Shown piece by piece: positions 11,474 through 22,365 of a DNA stretch of 60,372 nt. A program made the translations under genes and the position numbers. Position 1 is the first letter of the stretch. Each line of letters opens with the position of its first letter. The notes under the pieces are model-generated. The model made no database searches. It had not been told where the DNA came from and saw only the letters and a program-made list of their open reading frames with translations. Source of the DNA: Gnetum montanum (taxonomy: Eukaryota; Streptophyta; Gnetopsida; Gnetales; Gnetaceae); assembly GCA_015680685.1 (NCBI GenBank), contig MNCI01008305.1, positions 390,197 through 450,568 on the forward strand, given 5' to 3'.

Positions 11474-12369
11474 TGATAAGCGGTGAGGTACCCCTACGCC
11501 CAACTATATGAATCATGGGCGTTCATGTGCGACTCGGTCGAATTCCGTAACTGCAAGCACTTGCATACACTGAACTCTAGCCAGCAAAACCTTAGTTAGA
11601 ACGGTCGTTGTCTTCCCAACCTCACTGGTGATATTCTAAAGTGATGGTTAAGTGAGATTGAGGTAAATGATTTTTATTGGTTTTCTCTTTTATCTTTTAA
11701 AGTCTAATTCTTTAATTGTAGGAAATGGAAAGTTGTGTAAATTAAAATTGTTCTACTCTATCATTTAACTCTCCCTAGCATAACCAACCGATCCCATCTT
11801 CCATGTACATCTTGAGCATATACTAACCACTGCTAGGTTACCAAATGTTAAGCATCACTGGGTTACCAAGTGTTTGATATATGTTCGAGACGGTCATCCC
11901 TATGGTTCTCATAAAATATGAAAGGATAATAACAGTAAAGTGATAACAGTAAAAGCTTTTGAAATTATTAAAGTGTTGAAATATTAAACTATTAAAATTC
12001 TTAAGTGATTAAATCCAAATGCTGCAAGGAATACTCAAAAAGCTTGTCTTTTTTTCCGGTCACGCCAATGGGCTCAAGTACATTAGCGCTCGAATAAAGA
12101 GCCGTACACCTTTCTCACACCTGCTTGCAGGCACTTGGAAAATATTCTAACTCTTATGGGAACAAACTGCAAGAGTTTGGCTACAACTACTCAAAAAGAT
12201 GTCATAAATGCTACGAGTGCACCCATATTTATAGCAAGAGACAAACTCTATGTTAACAAGGTCATGTTAATGCATGGACGGATACATCAACTGGGTCACA
12301 TCAATGCGACCGTGTCAACAAGGCTCCGTTAATGTGGCCCAGTCAACGTATCAACTGAACACTTCATCA
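11474..12369 (-). repeat. Element A 3' LTR
   Basis: 896 bp, matching 31111-32007. In plus-strand reading it starts TGATAAGCGG and ends CACTTCATCA. The TATA box on the minus strand is at 12226-12233. Confidence 0.92.
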
Positions 12370-12379
12370 TACCCCCACG
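12370..12379 (-). promoter_or_regulatory. Element A polypurine tract
   Basis: The minus strand reads CGTGGGGGTA immediately before the 3' LTR. This is the expected site for priming plus-strand DNA synthesis. Matching tracts are found in B, D and E. Confidence 0.8.
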
Positions 12380-12586
12380 ACTGAGTGAAAACTCGTCCTT
12401 AAGTTTATTACAATTTGGAAGGTATGAAGTTATTGAATGTACACACAACGAAACACATTTACATACACACTGACTCTATTAACATACCAAGTGCCCGGGT
12501 GTACGAAAAAAATAAATTACAAAATTGTGGTGTTCAGAGAAAAAATTGAACACCTTGCCGAGAAATGCTAAAGTTGCTGGAGAAGG

Positions 12587-15427
12587 TCACATCAATCCTA
12601 GTGGCAGTGGTTTTGATGGGCCTTCACTAGCTTCTGGTGCATGTGACTATTGTGGTGTTGATAACGGTTGCCCTACAACAATTGCAACTTTCGAAGGTAA
12701 TTGAAAAGCCTCCAACAATGCCCTCATTTTATCTTCTTTGCTTTTGGGATCGTTCATTGTCTAGGTAGCTTCACCAATGTGTGCTAGAATAGGAACATCC
12801 CAAGGACATGGAAGTGCAGGAAAAAGTTTCTTCAAATTGACAAACCAAGTAGTGAATTATTTTTGTTCGATGTCGAATGCTCGGATCAATGTCTGCAGCT
12901 GCTAGTAGTCGTTCATTCGTCAGGCCAAGTTCTCTACAATCGCACGTTGTCCTTCAAAACGAGTGTGAAGAACTTTGAGTTCCACATTGGCTATTTCTAG
13001 CTTTTACTTTGTCTCTTTATGCGCTTGGAACACATCCTTGTATAAAGAATATGAGGTGGTGACTTGTTTCTCTAGGTCTAACCACAGCCTTACAGCTATT
13101 AGCATTGCTAGATTTGCATTACAGAGATTGGCTAACTCTATGTATTCTGTCATTTCTTCAATTTGCAGCTCTTTGAGGCAAATCTCAGCCTAGTTGTAGG
13201 CCTTCAAGCCATCGAAGATGGGCTGCCATACCTCGCCTCCTTCCTAGAGCTACTAGAGTGCTTGGTTCATTTTATCCTTTATGACTTAAATCTCTTTTTC
13301 ATTTACTTCTTTTTGCAATCCCACTTGGTCCCTATAGAAATTTTTAACTCGTTCAAACTTAAGGGCCTCATTTTTCCAAGCGGTGATTTCAATTGTTGAT
13401 TTTTTTCGCAAGGCTCAAACTTCCTCCATAGACAGATTACAATTTTTAGCTACCAATCTCCTCACATCAGTGTTTACCCTGGCTAGCTTCTCCTGCTATT
13501 GATGGATGAAGTCTTTCATGTGTTGATTCTCAACACCAACATTGCACAGGCGATGAACTTCTACGATCAGCCTAACATCCTCTTAGCAAACCTTTGCCAA
13601 GTCCTTGTTTAGATGGTAAGCATGAGTATCTATTATGGACTTGTCAAAGATTGCCAACTCTCGTTCACCCTCAACCTTCTGAAGTTTGGTTTGAAGCTGT
13701 TGAAAAGCTTCATCCTTGGTGAGCTCACGGTTGAGGAGAGCTGGATCAGCAAGTTGGGCCCTTAATTGGGCAACTTCCATAGCCAAGTGTTGATGATCCG
13801 CTTGTGCCACTTCAAGTTGCCCCTCCAAGATAAGGCACTTGCCCCTTGCTGAGAGCAGCTCTGACTGGGTCACAATAATGTTGCCTGGAAGATCAAAGAC
13901 ATTTGGAAGTGGTTGCCTGGTTCCCACTAGTTGGTCCAACAACTCTTCATGTTGGGCTACGTTAGTCCTGCTATGTGAAGTTCTTGCGGATGTCTGTACA
14001 TCTTCAAGTCCATGTACATTTGGTATAGGCGCCATAGGTGCATTAAAGGCTGTAGCAATTGTGTCAGCAACCACTTCAGCCGCAACTTCTTATCCCTAGT
14101 GTTTCATTACTAGGACAGTTGGCCCCTCTCCATCCTCCAAGCACATTGAAAAAGTAGCGGCATTTCTTGAAATTTCAGAAAATAATTATTGAGTGGACAT
14201 CATTACTTCTCGAACACTAGGGTCAGTTCTAGCATGCACTTATGTTCGGGCGACAGAAAACATTGGCCCTGCTCTCTCTAGTAGACTCACCGATCGAGCC
14301 ACTTGCTTAAGATGGCTCACTGAAGTGTCTTCTCCTCCACCAATTCCTACTGATTGCTCTTGTTGGCTCAAGAGTAATTTTCGGATCTCATGTATTTATT
14401 CTATGATTGTCTGTGAGCTCAACCTTGTTATTTTCGTAGGCAGTGGAGGTGGTTGCTACTCTTCCTTGAGTTGTGTTGTGGCCGGAGTCTTGTCCTTCAT
14501 CATCTCCCGCCACGAGACAATTAGGGTGTGACAAAGTGTGTCATTGGCGTATCATGCTATCCCTGCCCATTTACACAATTTTATGATTAGGCAAGGAAAA
14601 GGTAGAGCTCACCTTCCATGTTCTTTTTTAGCAAATCTCTTCTCAATCTCCAAGAAAAGTAATTGTGGAAGGTTGATGGGGAACTTTCTGCTTAGAACAA
14701 CACATGCATGAGCAGAGAAGGTCATGATCTTACTGGGTCTTATTGTTGGATTCAAGTGGTAAGATGCAATTTGTGAATAAACCCTCTCTACAGTGGTTAG
14801 GATGCCAAAATCCTTGCATTCTACCCCATAACACCGCCTGAAATTCTCCTCTGTTACCTCAAGGTCTGCTTATTTAGGAATCTCTGCCACATCAGCTCTA
14901 GTCTTTAGCAACCCCAGAGCTTGTGCAATCACTTCGGCAGAGTAAGAGATATGAATGTCTTTGATTCTTACTCTAGACCCCAGTTGTTGATTCATCTAGA
15001 AGAGGTAAGTTTCTCTTAGGTACCATTCACCACTGGAGGTGATGATTGGCCACATAGGAGAATTTTGCAATTAGGATTTGACTTCCTCTAGTGCATTCTC
15101 TAGAAATGGTCCGAAGTTTAACTCCTGAAGGACTGTTTGTTGTAGCTCCCTCGACTTGATAGCATCAATACAGGCTTGGGTCAGGGTGACTTCAAGCTGT
15201 GGCGCTACCACAAGAGTCTCGTCCCTTTGTGATTGTTCACCAGGGATGTCCATTTCGGGAATCTGATGAACAAATTCCACGTCAGGTTCTTTGCAGAGGG
15301 GGCCAGTTGCATGTGAGCCCTCAGCATGCTCTGGAGGTTGTGCACCTCACCCTCTTCCCATTCTAGGTCACTTGTCCCTTGGTTGGGATGGACCTTCTCC
15401 CCTTGGATGCATCGGTTTGGGTGCCAT
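12587..15427 (-). pseudogene. Element A 3' ORF (MAPK ORF; coiled-coil protein)
   Basis: From ATG at 15427 to TGA at 12587 the frame is 947 codons, with scattered stops but no net frameshift. It starts MAPKPMHPRGEGPSQPR. A domain at roughly 14600-15130 (EWYLRETYLFW, then YSQIASYHLNP and INLPQLLFLEI) resembles the 'putative plant transposon protein' family found in plant Ty3/gypsy 3' ORFs; this family call is from memory of the pattern. The middle and C-terminal parts (14074-12900) are rich in Leu, Glu, Lys and Gln with heptad-like spacing, indicating a long coiled coil. LPCPWD lies near the end. No signal peptide or membrane segment is seen, so an envelope role is not supported. Counterparts are in B, D and E. 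Function unknown. Confidence 0.75.
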
Positions 15428-15697
15428 CTGCAATCACAACATAGCCATGAATTAAAATGTGTATAAGTTGCTTAAAATGGCAATCATACACCTTCTCATT
15501 TTGACCAAGCTAGGACAATGGCATGTGCATCCTATTAGGTTCCTTGGAGTATAGTTAAGGGGTTAGAAAAAACAATAAGACATGAGTTGCAATTTATAGT
15601 GTTGTTTTTGTTTTTTCTTGTTTGTCCCCTAAGAGGTTTTAAGTCTTTGATAATTATAATAGTAATTATAGACCTCCCCCCCCCCCCCTTCACGATG
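15428..15697 (-). other. Putative intron before the 3' ORF of element A
   Basis: On the minus strand AGAG/GTATGC (donor at 15697) and TGATTGCAG (acceptor ending at 15428) bracket 270 bp, and the acceptor abuts the ATG. A run of G lies just inside at about 15667-15683. Comparable acceptors precede the ATG in B, D and E. Confidence 0.5.
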
Positions 15698-15819
15698 AAG
15701 AGCATACCTCTGGTTGCGAAAGGGTAGAAAGAATGGTTGGATTGGGATACACAATGGAAATGTTTTGTGCTCGGAAAGAAGTGTTGGCGTAGAGAAATGG
15801 AAAAACTCCCCTAGCATTG

Positions 15820-15970
15820 TGAACAAATGGACAAATTCCAAAGGCGCAATGGGGGTATATATAGGATTTTTGCCATGTGTCGACGGTGTTGCATAGACGA
15901 GGCTGCATAAATGTAGGGGGATGTGTATATGGGGCCTAGTTGATGTAGTTGTGCTTTGAATGTTGACCTA
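15820..15970 (-). promoter_or_regulatory. Putative internal promoter for the 3' ORF of element A
   Basis: TATATATA lies at 15856-15863 on the minus strand, about 430 nt before the ORF ATG. Just upstream (plus strand 15924-15967) is GTGTATATGGGGCCTAGTTG, close to GTGTATATGCGGCCTAGTCG in the LTR at 575-594. The block therefore resembles an LTR U3 of a sister family rather than ordinary spacer. Confidence 0.5.
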
Positions 15971-17338
15971 CATTGACCATTAAAGAAAAAGTCCAAAGCA
16001 GTGAATTGGAGCATAATCATGGGGGTGATTCGAAGTTGCAAAGACTAGAGAATAGTGTGAGTGAAAGAGGAAGGAAGATTGTAGCTAGAAGAAGAGTCGA
16101 AATGAGGAGAATATCATAGAATGGAACTTTGCAGATGAGGGACCGTGTGATGGTTAGCAAAGAAACAATTGACCAACCATATCAAGAGGATAGGGGATTA
16201 ACAAATGGAACCAAAAGATATGCAAGTGGGTGCTCCCCATAGCAGGTGGTACCTCAGTAGCCCTTGCATATCATTAACACAGGAGTCCATGGGCCCCGTA
16301 GTTAATTAATGATGACTGTGAGTTAATACCCAAATCCATGAGAACCAGCCAAAGAATTAGAAGTTCTAGCAAAGCACGATAGACATTCAAGACATAGAAC
16401 CAGTAATGAGGTAAATAATGGGAAGCAAATGATGAAGAGAAGAGGGAGTGAGATGGAACTCCTAATGTTGGTCACATGAAATCCCTTGTGAAGTGTGCAA
16501 TTAAGTGACCCGGTAGGATCCATCCTTAGTCTAGACCCAAAACCAACCACGTTCAGTGACATCGCATCAAAATTTGAAGACTATTCCATCCCCTTGGGCC
16601 ACAAGAATGCTCTCACAAACAACCACCACTCCAACATGAGTGAGCAAGAGGAAGTGAAAAAGGGTTGAGTTAGAGGGGACAAAGCAAGTTCCATAACTAG
16701 TGTTGTAGCCCATTAGAGGTGGTCTAAGGCGTGTACTTTGAATTCCTAGGTGTTTGTTGTTTTTTTTTTCTAGGAACCACACCATGTAAAGACCCATGCA
16801 TTTTCGAATGCATTTGGCCAAGGGGTGTGCTTTGAATCCTCATCATTTTATTTTTTGTGATTAGGACCACACCATGCAAGGACAAATTGCCATGTAACTT
16901 CCGGTTATGAGAGAATATGGAGTGGTAAGAAGTTCGTGAGGGCACATGTTCACATGCAAGGGAATAGAAAAGTATGAAGAATGTTGCATTCCCCTTGAAG
17001 TCACACCCTGTTCAAACCGTTGGGTCCTTCTCAAGTCTGGAAACCACGCAAGTCACAAATTAATTAAAGTTGTTTTTAATTGAAAGGGATTGCATGTTTC
17101 CAAAAGAAGGAAAACCATGGAGTGGATGGATAGGTGGATGACATGGACTCACTGCCTATTACATGAAATGAGAGCTCAACATGACTATCTAGAACAACAA
17201 TGCGAAGGTGGGAGCTAGATATAATAGGTGGACCATATCATGCAACCCATTGCAAAAAGAAACAACCGCACCAGTACATCTTGTGATAATAAGACAGCTT
17301 ATTAATGAAAAGTATAAAACAATTGGAAGATAAGCACA

Positions 17339-17386
<48 letters not shown>

Positions 17387-17521
17387 AACAAATAAATAGA
17401 TAAGTAAAGAAAAAAAAGAAAAAGTAAGCAAGAATGGCAAACATATGAACGATGTTGTAAAATAAAAAGATGTAAAAAAAACTAAGGAGCCAGTAGAATT
17501 GGTTAGCATGGAAGGTGATCT
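15971..17521 (-). other. Conserved non-coding block between pol and the 3' ORF of element A
   Basis: No gene is recognised. Short matches to the same region of B (CAGGGTGTGAC at about 17000 against 38018; CCTTGNNNTCACACCCTG) and of D (GGGTGTGACATC, 50817) show the block is shared. A CATA/TA microsatellite lies at 17338-17388. Confidence 0.55.
17338..17388. repeat. Microsatellite (CATA)n followed by (TA)n
   Basis: About eight CATA units run directly into about ten TA units. Confidence 0.95.
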
Positions 17522-17532
17522 CCCCCATGACT
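17522..17532 (-). promoter_or_regulatory. Internal polypurine-tract-like motif, element A
   Basis: AGTCATGGGGG on the minus strand, just after the end of pol. It is nearly the same as the AGTCGTGGGGG at the 3' polypurine tract and is matched at the equivalent place in B (38384-38394) and D (50363-50373). Confidence 0.45.
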
Positions 17533-17559
17533 AAGTTGAGAGGAGGAGATCTGAAAAAT

Positions 17560-17830
17560 GGAATGAGATTGGCTGTGTGAGGAGAGGGTAGTGGCACTAG
17601 TTCATTGGAGTTCGTGGAAGGGTTTTAATTGTTATGTATTAACTAACTATGTTTTTGTGGGATTCTCAAGTTTGTGTGTATAAACAAGGCCGTGGATGGA
17701 AAGGTTTCGAAAATAATATAAGGTCCATCCCATTATGTTTGAAACTTAGTACACTACGGTACATGTGTGGGATTCCAGTAGAGTACCTTATCTCCATGTT
17801 GAAATGTTATCTTTTGAATCCTAAGATCAT
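17560..17830 (-). pseudogene. Integrase C-terminal part of element A, cut off by element C
   Basis: The minus strand reads HGDKVLYWNPTHVP and then WDGPYIIFE, the GPY/F-type module of Ty3/gypsy integrases, with TAG and TAA stops. It continues the integrase frame that stops at 25104, and the two parts are in phase when one ATCAT copy is kept. The pol frame fades out near 17540. Confidence 0.75.
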
Positions 17831-19017
17831 TGAAACACCACAAAATTTTGAGTCTTAGCATCTTGACTGCATATTTTTCTAAGTGTCAGAACGATGACAC
17901 TTTCAACACCTTGCTACGCAGCGTACCGTAACACCTTGTAATGCTACGCTATTATGCGCTGCTACGCTGCATAGCGTAGCGTAACACCCTGCTATGCTAC
18001 ACTGTTACATGATGTTACACGCTGCTACACTGCATAGCGTAGCGTAACACCTTGCTATGCTACGCTGTTATATGCTGTTACATGATGTTACGCGCTTATA
18101 CGCTGCATAGCGTAGCGTAACACCCTGCTACGCTACGTTGTTACGCACTGTTACATGATGTTACGCGCTACTACACTGCATAGCGTAGCGTAACACCCTG
18201 TTGCGCTACACTATTACACGCTGTTACATGATGTTACGCACTGTTATGCACTGCTACACTGCATAGCGTAGCGTAACACCTTGCTATGCTACACTATTAC
18301 GTGTTGTTACATGATGTTACGTACTGTTATGCGCTGTTACACGTTGTTACCTACCACACTGCCATGTGGTGCCAAATCTGCATTTTGGGCTAACCCTAGC
18401 CCTATAAATACCTCTACACCCTCTTTTTCAAAAAAAAGGAGAAGAGAAGGGGGGGAAGGCTTCAATTTATTCACCAACAAGGCATTTGGCATTTTGGCAT
18501 TTTGGCACTTAGCTTCGTGGGCGAACGAGACCCAGAGCACACCACACCAATAGAGAGACACATTATATGGTATACTGTGACCACCAACCTAGGAGGCATA
18601 GTTTATCACAGTGAGCACCAGATGTCACAGCCCGACACCACTGAGGCTATGATTCCGCTCCTACTGTGCTTATTGTACACTTTGTATATCTATACCCTTT
18701 TTCAAGGTGACGTATCTTTCTATTGAAACTCTCTTTTTGGCTGATCATAGCATTTATTTGGCATTGTTAAGCATTAAATCATGTTCACTGCCTTGTTACG
18801 CACTTTAGCATGTTTCTACTGCTATGCACATTGTGTTTTCTTTTATTATTTGCAAAAGGGTTATTATACACTGATTAAGTCCCTATCTGATATACCAGAC
18901 TGTTCAGGGCACCCTGAATCCATTTTCTCTAGCACTGCCCTCACGTAGATTTGGGGTTAGGCTATGCACCCGAAGACCTCTTGGTGTTTCTAGCCACCGA
19001 TGTTTTCTGTCGCTACA
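17831..19017 (+). repeat. Element C 5' LTR
   Basis: 1187 bp. TATA box TATAAATA at 18403-18410. U3 is filled by the tandem motif array described separately. It matches 24098-25098, which is shorter mainly because it has fewer array units. Confidence 0.92.
17905..18350 (+). repeat. Tandem array in U3 of element C
   Basis: Five copies of GCATAGCGTAGCGTAACACC start at 17969, 18032, 18105, 18179 and 18261 (spacing 63-82 bp). Between them recur GTTACATGATGTTAC and GCTACRCTRTTAY. A shorter, more decayed array is in the 3' LTR (24180-24500). The array ends about 55 bp upstream of the TATA box, as expected for repeated regulatory sites. Confidence 0.9.
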
Positions 19018-19329
19018 ATTTTTGGCCCTAGAAGAAGGGCTTATTTTTCTGGATCTTAGTACCTAGCATTTTTTTCTGCATTTTCAGATTTAGCCATTTT
19101 TTAGCATTTACATACTTAGCATTTTCTCTGCACTATCGGCAGATTTACTCATTTTTCTGCTATTTTCTTACTACCGACAGATTTACTCATTTTTCTGTTA
19201 TTTTCCTACTACTAATAGACAGTCATTTTTCTGCTATTTTCATATTGAGTTATTTTCCTGCTATTTTTTGTTGTTTTCAGAGTTAGCCATTTTCTGCAAA
19301 CAGCAACTCTCACAACCTGATCTGTGAAT
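19018..19329 (+). other. Element C primer region and repeat-rich leader
   Basis: Just inside the LTR is TTTTTGGCCCTAGAAGAAGG, the expected place of the primer-binding site; the tRNA could not be named. The leader at 19040-19290 repeats TCATTTTTCTGCTATTTTC and ACCGACAGATTTACTC several times. Confidence 0.6.
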
Positions 19330-22300
19330 ATGAATCTAGTTCAACCTTCCACGTTGGTGTCTAACACATTCGATACCACGATCCAGCCAAAGCATGCTGC
19401 ATTAAGCTACGAAAAATACAGTTTTGTTTATGCCAAAATCCAAGTAGGACTACCAATGGATTACCTCGATTTAGAGGCAAAATAGGATTACAAACGAGTC
19501 CACCAAAACGAACGAGAGTATAGCCCCTCTTTGTTTGACATAATCCCACTCACGGAGCCCTACCACTAGTTGTTGTCCCAACTCATTCGTGCAAACAAGC
19601 ATGATGCAGGGACAACCTACGAGTAAGCCTTACAGAATGAGGAAGATGAGTTTGAGGCCCACTTTGAACATGAGAGCCACCTCCACACCGTCTTCCAACA
19701 ACCACTCCCTAGTACAACCCCTCCTCGGTTTGGTCCATCCATCTCCTCCAAGATAGTGACCATGCCAATTCAGCCTTCCTCGCAAGCAACTAATGCATTT
19801 GCCCAGTGCTATGCTCATGTAGGGGCCACCTCCCAGCTTCAAACAACTCAAGCATCCTATATCCTGCCTATCTCATTGGTGTCTGTGGTCTCTGTCCAAC
19901 CCACCCATGTGTGGCCCACTCCAATCACCGCACCCATCACTCAGCCATTACATCAGCAATCGTCTGCTACGACGTTAAAATGGCAACACCCGACCCCACC
20001 ACTAATCCAAGCTTAGCCAATGCAACTAGTTGGCACATCCCCAAGCTTGGATCAGGCATTCCAGCTGATATGGAGGACATCACTCACGGACAAGGCCTTA
20101 GACTGGTATCATGCACTACCCAAGGCCTCGATCTCCTCTTTGGAGGATCTCATAACCAAGTTTGTGACATGCTTCAAGTACAACCTAAAGCCTGAGGCAA
20201 CCCTTGACCAACTTATGCAAGTTAAACAAGGGCCTCTAGAGCCCATGTCAAAATTCCTCCAATGTTGGAATGCTGCATTGAGTGAAATGCATGAACCCTT
20301 GGCAAAAGCGCATCTACTGGCCATCTTTAAAGGTGCAGTAAATGACTTTATTAAGTCCAAACTGTATTATCTAACTCCAAAGTCTCTTAGCCAAGCCTTT
20401 GCCAAAGCAAAAAGCATAGAGGACACGGGACAAGCTAGCAATGATCCAGCCTATGTGGCCTACAGAAACCAACACGCTTGCAAGCATGTAGCCACAAGCA
20501 CAAAAATAAGCAACTGGGGCCCAACAGCTAAGCAACCCAAAGTCCCAACTAACAAAACTACCAATTCTGGTACAAACTCACCTACATTAACAAGGGCTAC
20601 CCCAAGACCTAACTTTTAGTGCAAGGACCACTCAAAATATACACCACTACCGGTGCAACCCTCTGAACTACTAGAGCAACTCTTGAAAGCTGGGAAAATC
20701 CAACACAAACATGTATCAAAAATTACCTGCCAAAGACATGATAAGTACTACGAACTACTAAGGAACCCTACTTTAGCAGTGCCAAATGATCCCCTAGTTC
20801 CACAACACTTCAAGCTGGACCAATACTATCATTACCACCAATTAGCTTGTCATAGTACAGACAACTATCGTGCTTTGCAAGATGACCTGTAGAGAATGAT
20901 AGAACGTGGCCAACTGGTGCCTAACATGGTGAGTCAATCCAACACAGATGATGCCTCCTATGTCATAAATTCCATTAGCATAGGTGGTAAGTCTAAACCT
21001 ACGCAATAACCTTTTGTGATCTGTGTGCCTTCCATCAAGGCAAGGATCCCCTCCGCCTCCACAAGAAAGAGGCCTCCCTTTGTTATCAAAGTGCCACCTC
21101 GACCACCCACAACACCATTTGTGGTCAAGGTTCCACAACAACCATCCGTTAAGACATTAAACTGGCATGATGCAACAACAACCACTAGGAAAATTTTTGT
21201 TATCAAGGTGCCACAACAAGCTGACCATACAACAACTCTGCCTAAGTCACCATTTGTCATAAGAGTGCCACAATGTGATGGTCCCTCACCTACCCGAAGC
21301 CCAACAGTGGGCAACATCTCGATCCCTCCTCCTTTAGGGGTCGACCCCACTTGCAACCCAGGTAGACCTACCAAATGGCAACACAAGAAAAATGAGCATC
21401 TCGCAACCCCCACAGCTAAAGCAAAAGCCACAACTAACAAGCAACAACCAAACACTAGGGCCCCTACTCCCAAACAATCCAAGCAAACCAAGCCCAAGTC
21501 CCCCTCCCAAGAGATCTATCTCTCAAGCCACATGGAGGAAGTCAAAGCCAACACAACAGCTAATGACAAGGACTTTGTAGCTACACTGACCCAGGTGAAA
21601 AAAACACTCAAGCAAAAGAACACAACATTGAGTTTGTATGACTTGGTCATGACCTCATCTGCTCACTGCCAAGCATTGGCCCAGGTCTTGGCCTCCATTC
21701 CTATTACGGAGGACATCCCTGCAAATGAGGTATCCATCCATGCAACAATGCTACCCCCTGCACCACAAGAATCGAATGCAACATCTTTAGTGTTCCACAA
21801 TAATACAGTCAAAGTCAACCTTGAACAAGGGGAGGTTACTACAGCTCCACTATCCATTAGCATTCGTGTTGGACAATGTACCATCCGCAGGGTACATGTT
21901 AATGATGGTGCAGCAACAAACATAGTATTGCACTTCGTCATTGACAAGCTACGCCTGGCAGATGAAATCAGGCGAACCAAAATCACATGTCTAAAATCCT
22001 TCAACAGATCACACATCATAGTCAAGGGTACCATCAAATTAGCCTTTGTGGCAGGAGAGCAATTCCCCAGTAGTGTAGATTTCATTGTCATAGAAGAGAT
22101 GCCAGGATTCAACATGATTGTAGGAAGGCCTTGGCTAGCCCAACTAAGGGCCATCTCCTCTCCCATCCACTAAGAAATCCATCTTCCATATGAAGGTGGT
22201 CAAGTTATCATCCATGGTGATAACGCTTCCTCTTCAGCTATCCATGACATAGACATGGCACAAGTTTTAGAAGAAGAGTTTCTTGGTGGTACACCTATAA

Positions 22301-22365
22301 CAACTAATGTAGCGCCTAAGGCTAAAACACCTGAACGAGTGGTTGAAGCCAACAACCTCCCATAG
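19330..22365 (+). pseudogene. Element C gag-protease polyprotein
   Basis: One continuous frame of about 1011 codons from ATG at 19330, with in-frame stops at about nine places but no net frameshift. Residues about 230-400 (19990-20560) form the retrotransposon gag domain (ALDWYHAL, LEDLITKF, MSKFLQCWN). A decayed knuckle follows (YYHYHQLACHSTDNYRALQ), where family members have cysteines, with a second half-knuckle at about 20620. A Thr/Pro/Lys-rich linker at 21016-21290 repeats PFVIKVP-like units five times. The aspartic protease is at 21880-22240: VNDGAATNIV replaces the usual D-[TS]-G context, and MIVGRPWL is its conserved second motif. No reverse transcriptase follows. Confidence 0.85.

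Noticed and set aside
12587-15427. Envelope-like gene
   Set aside because: The position suits an env-like gene, but no signal peptide, membrane span or cysteine-rich surface region is visible; coiled coil dominates.
17905-18350. CRISPR-like array
   Set aside because: Repeats are irregularly spaced, the intervening sequences are themselves repeated, and the array lies in the U3 of an LTR of a plant element.
20958-21497. 179-residue minus-strand open frame rich in Gly, Val and Cys
   Set aside because: It is the antisense shadow of the low-complexity linker in the gag-protease ORF of element C.
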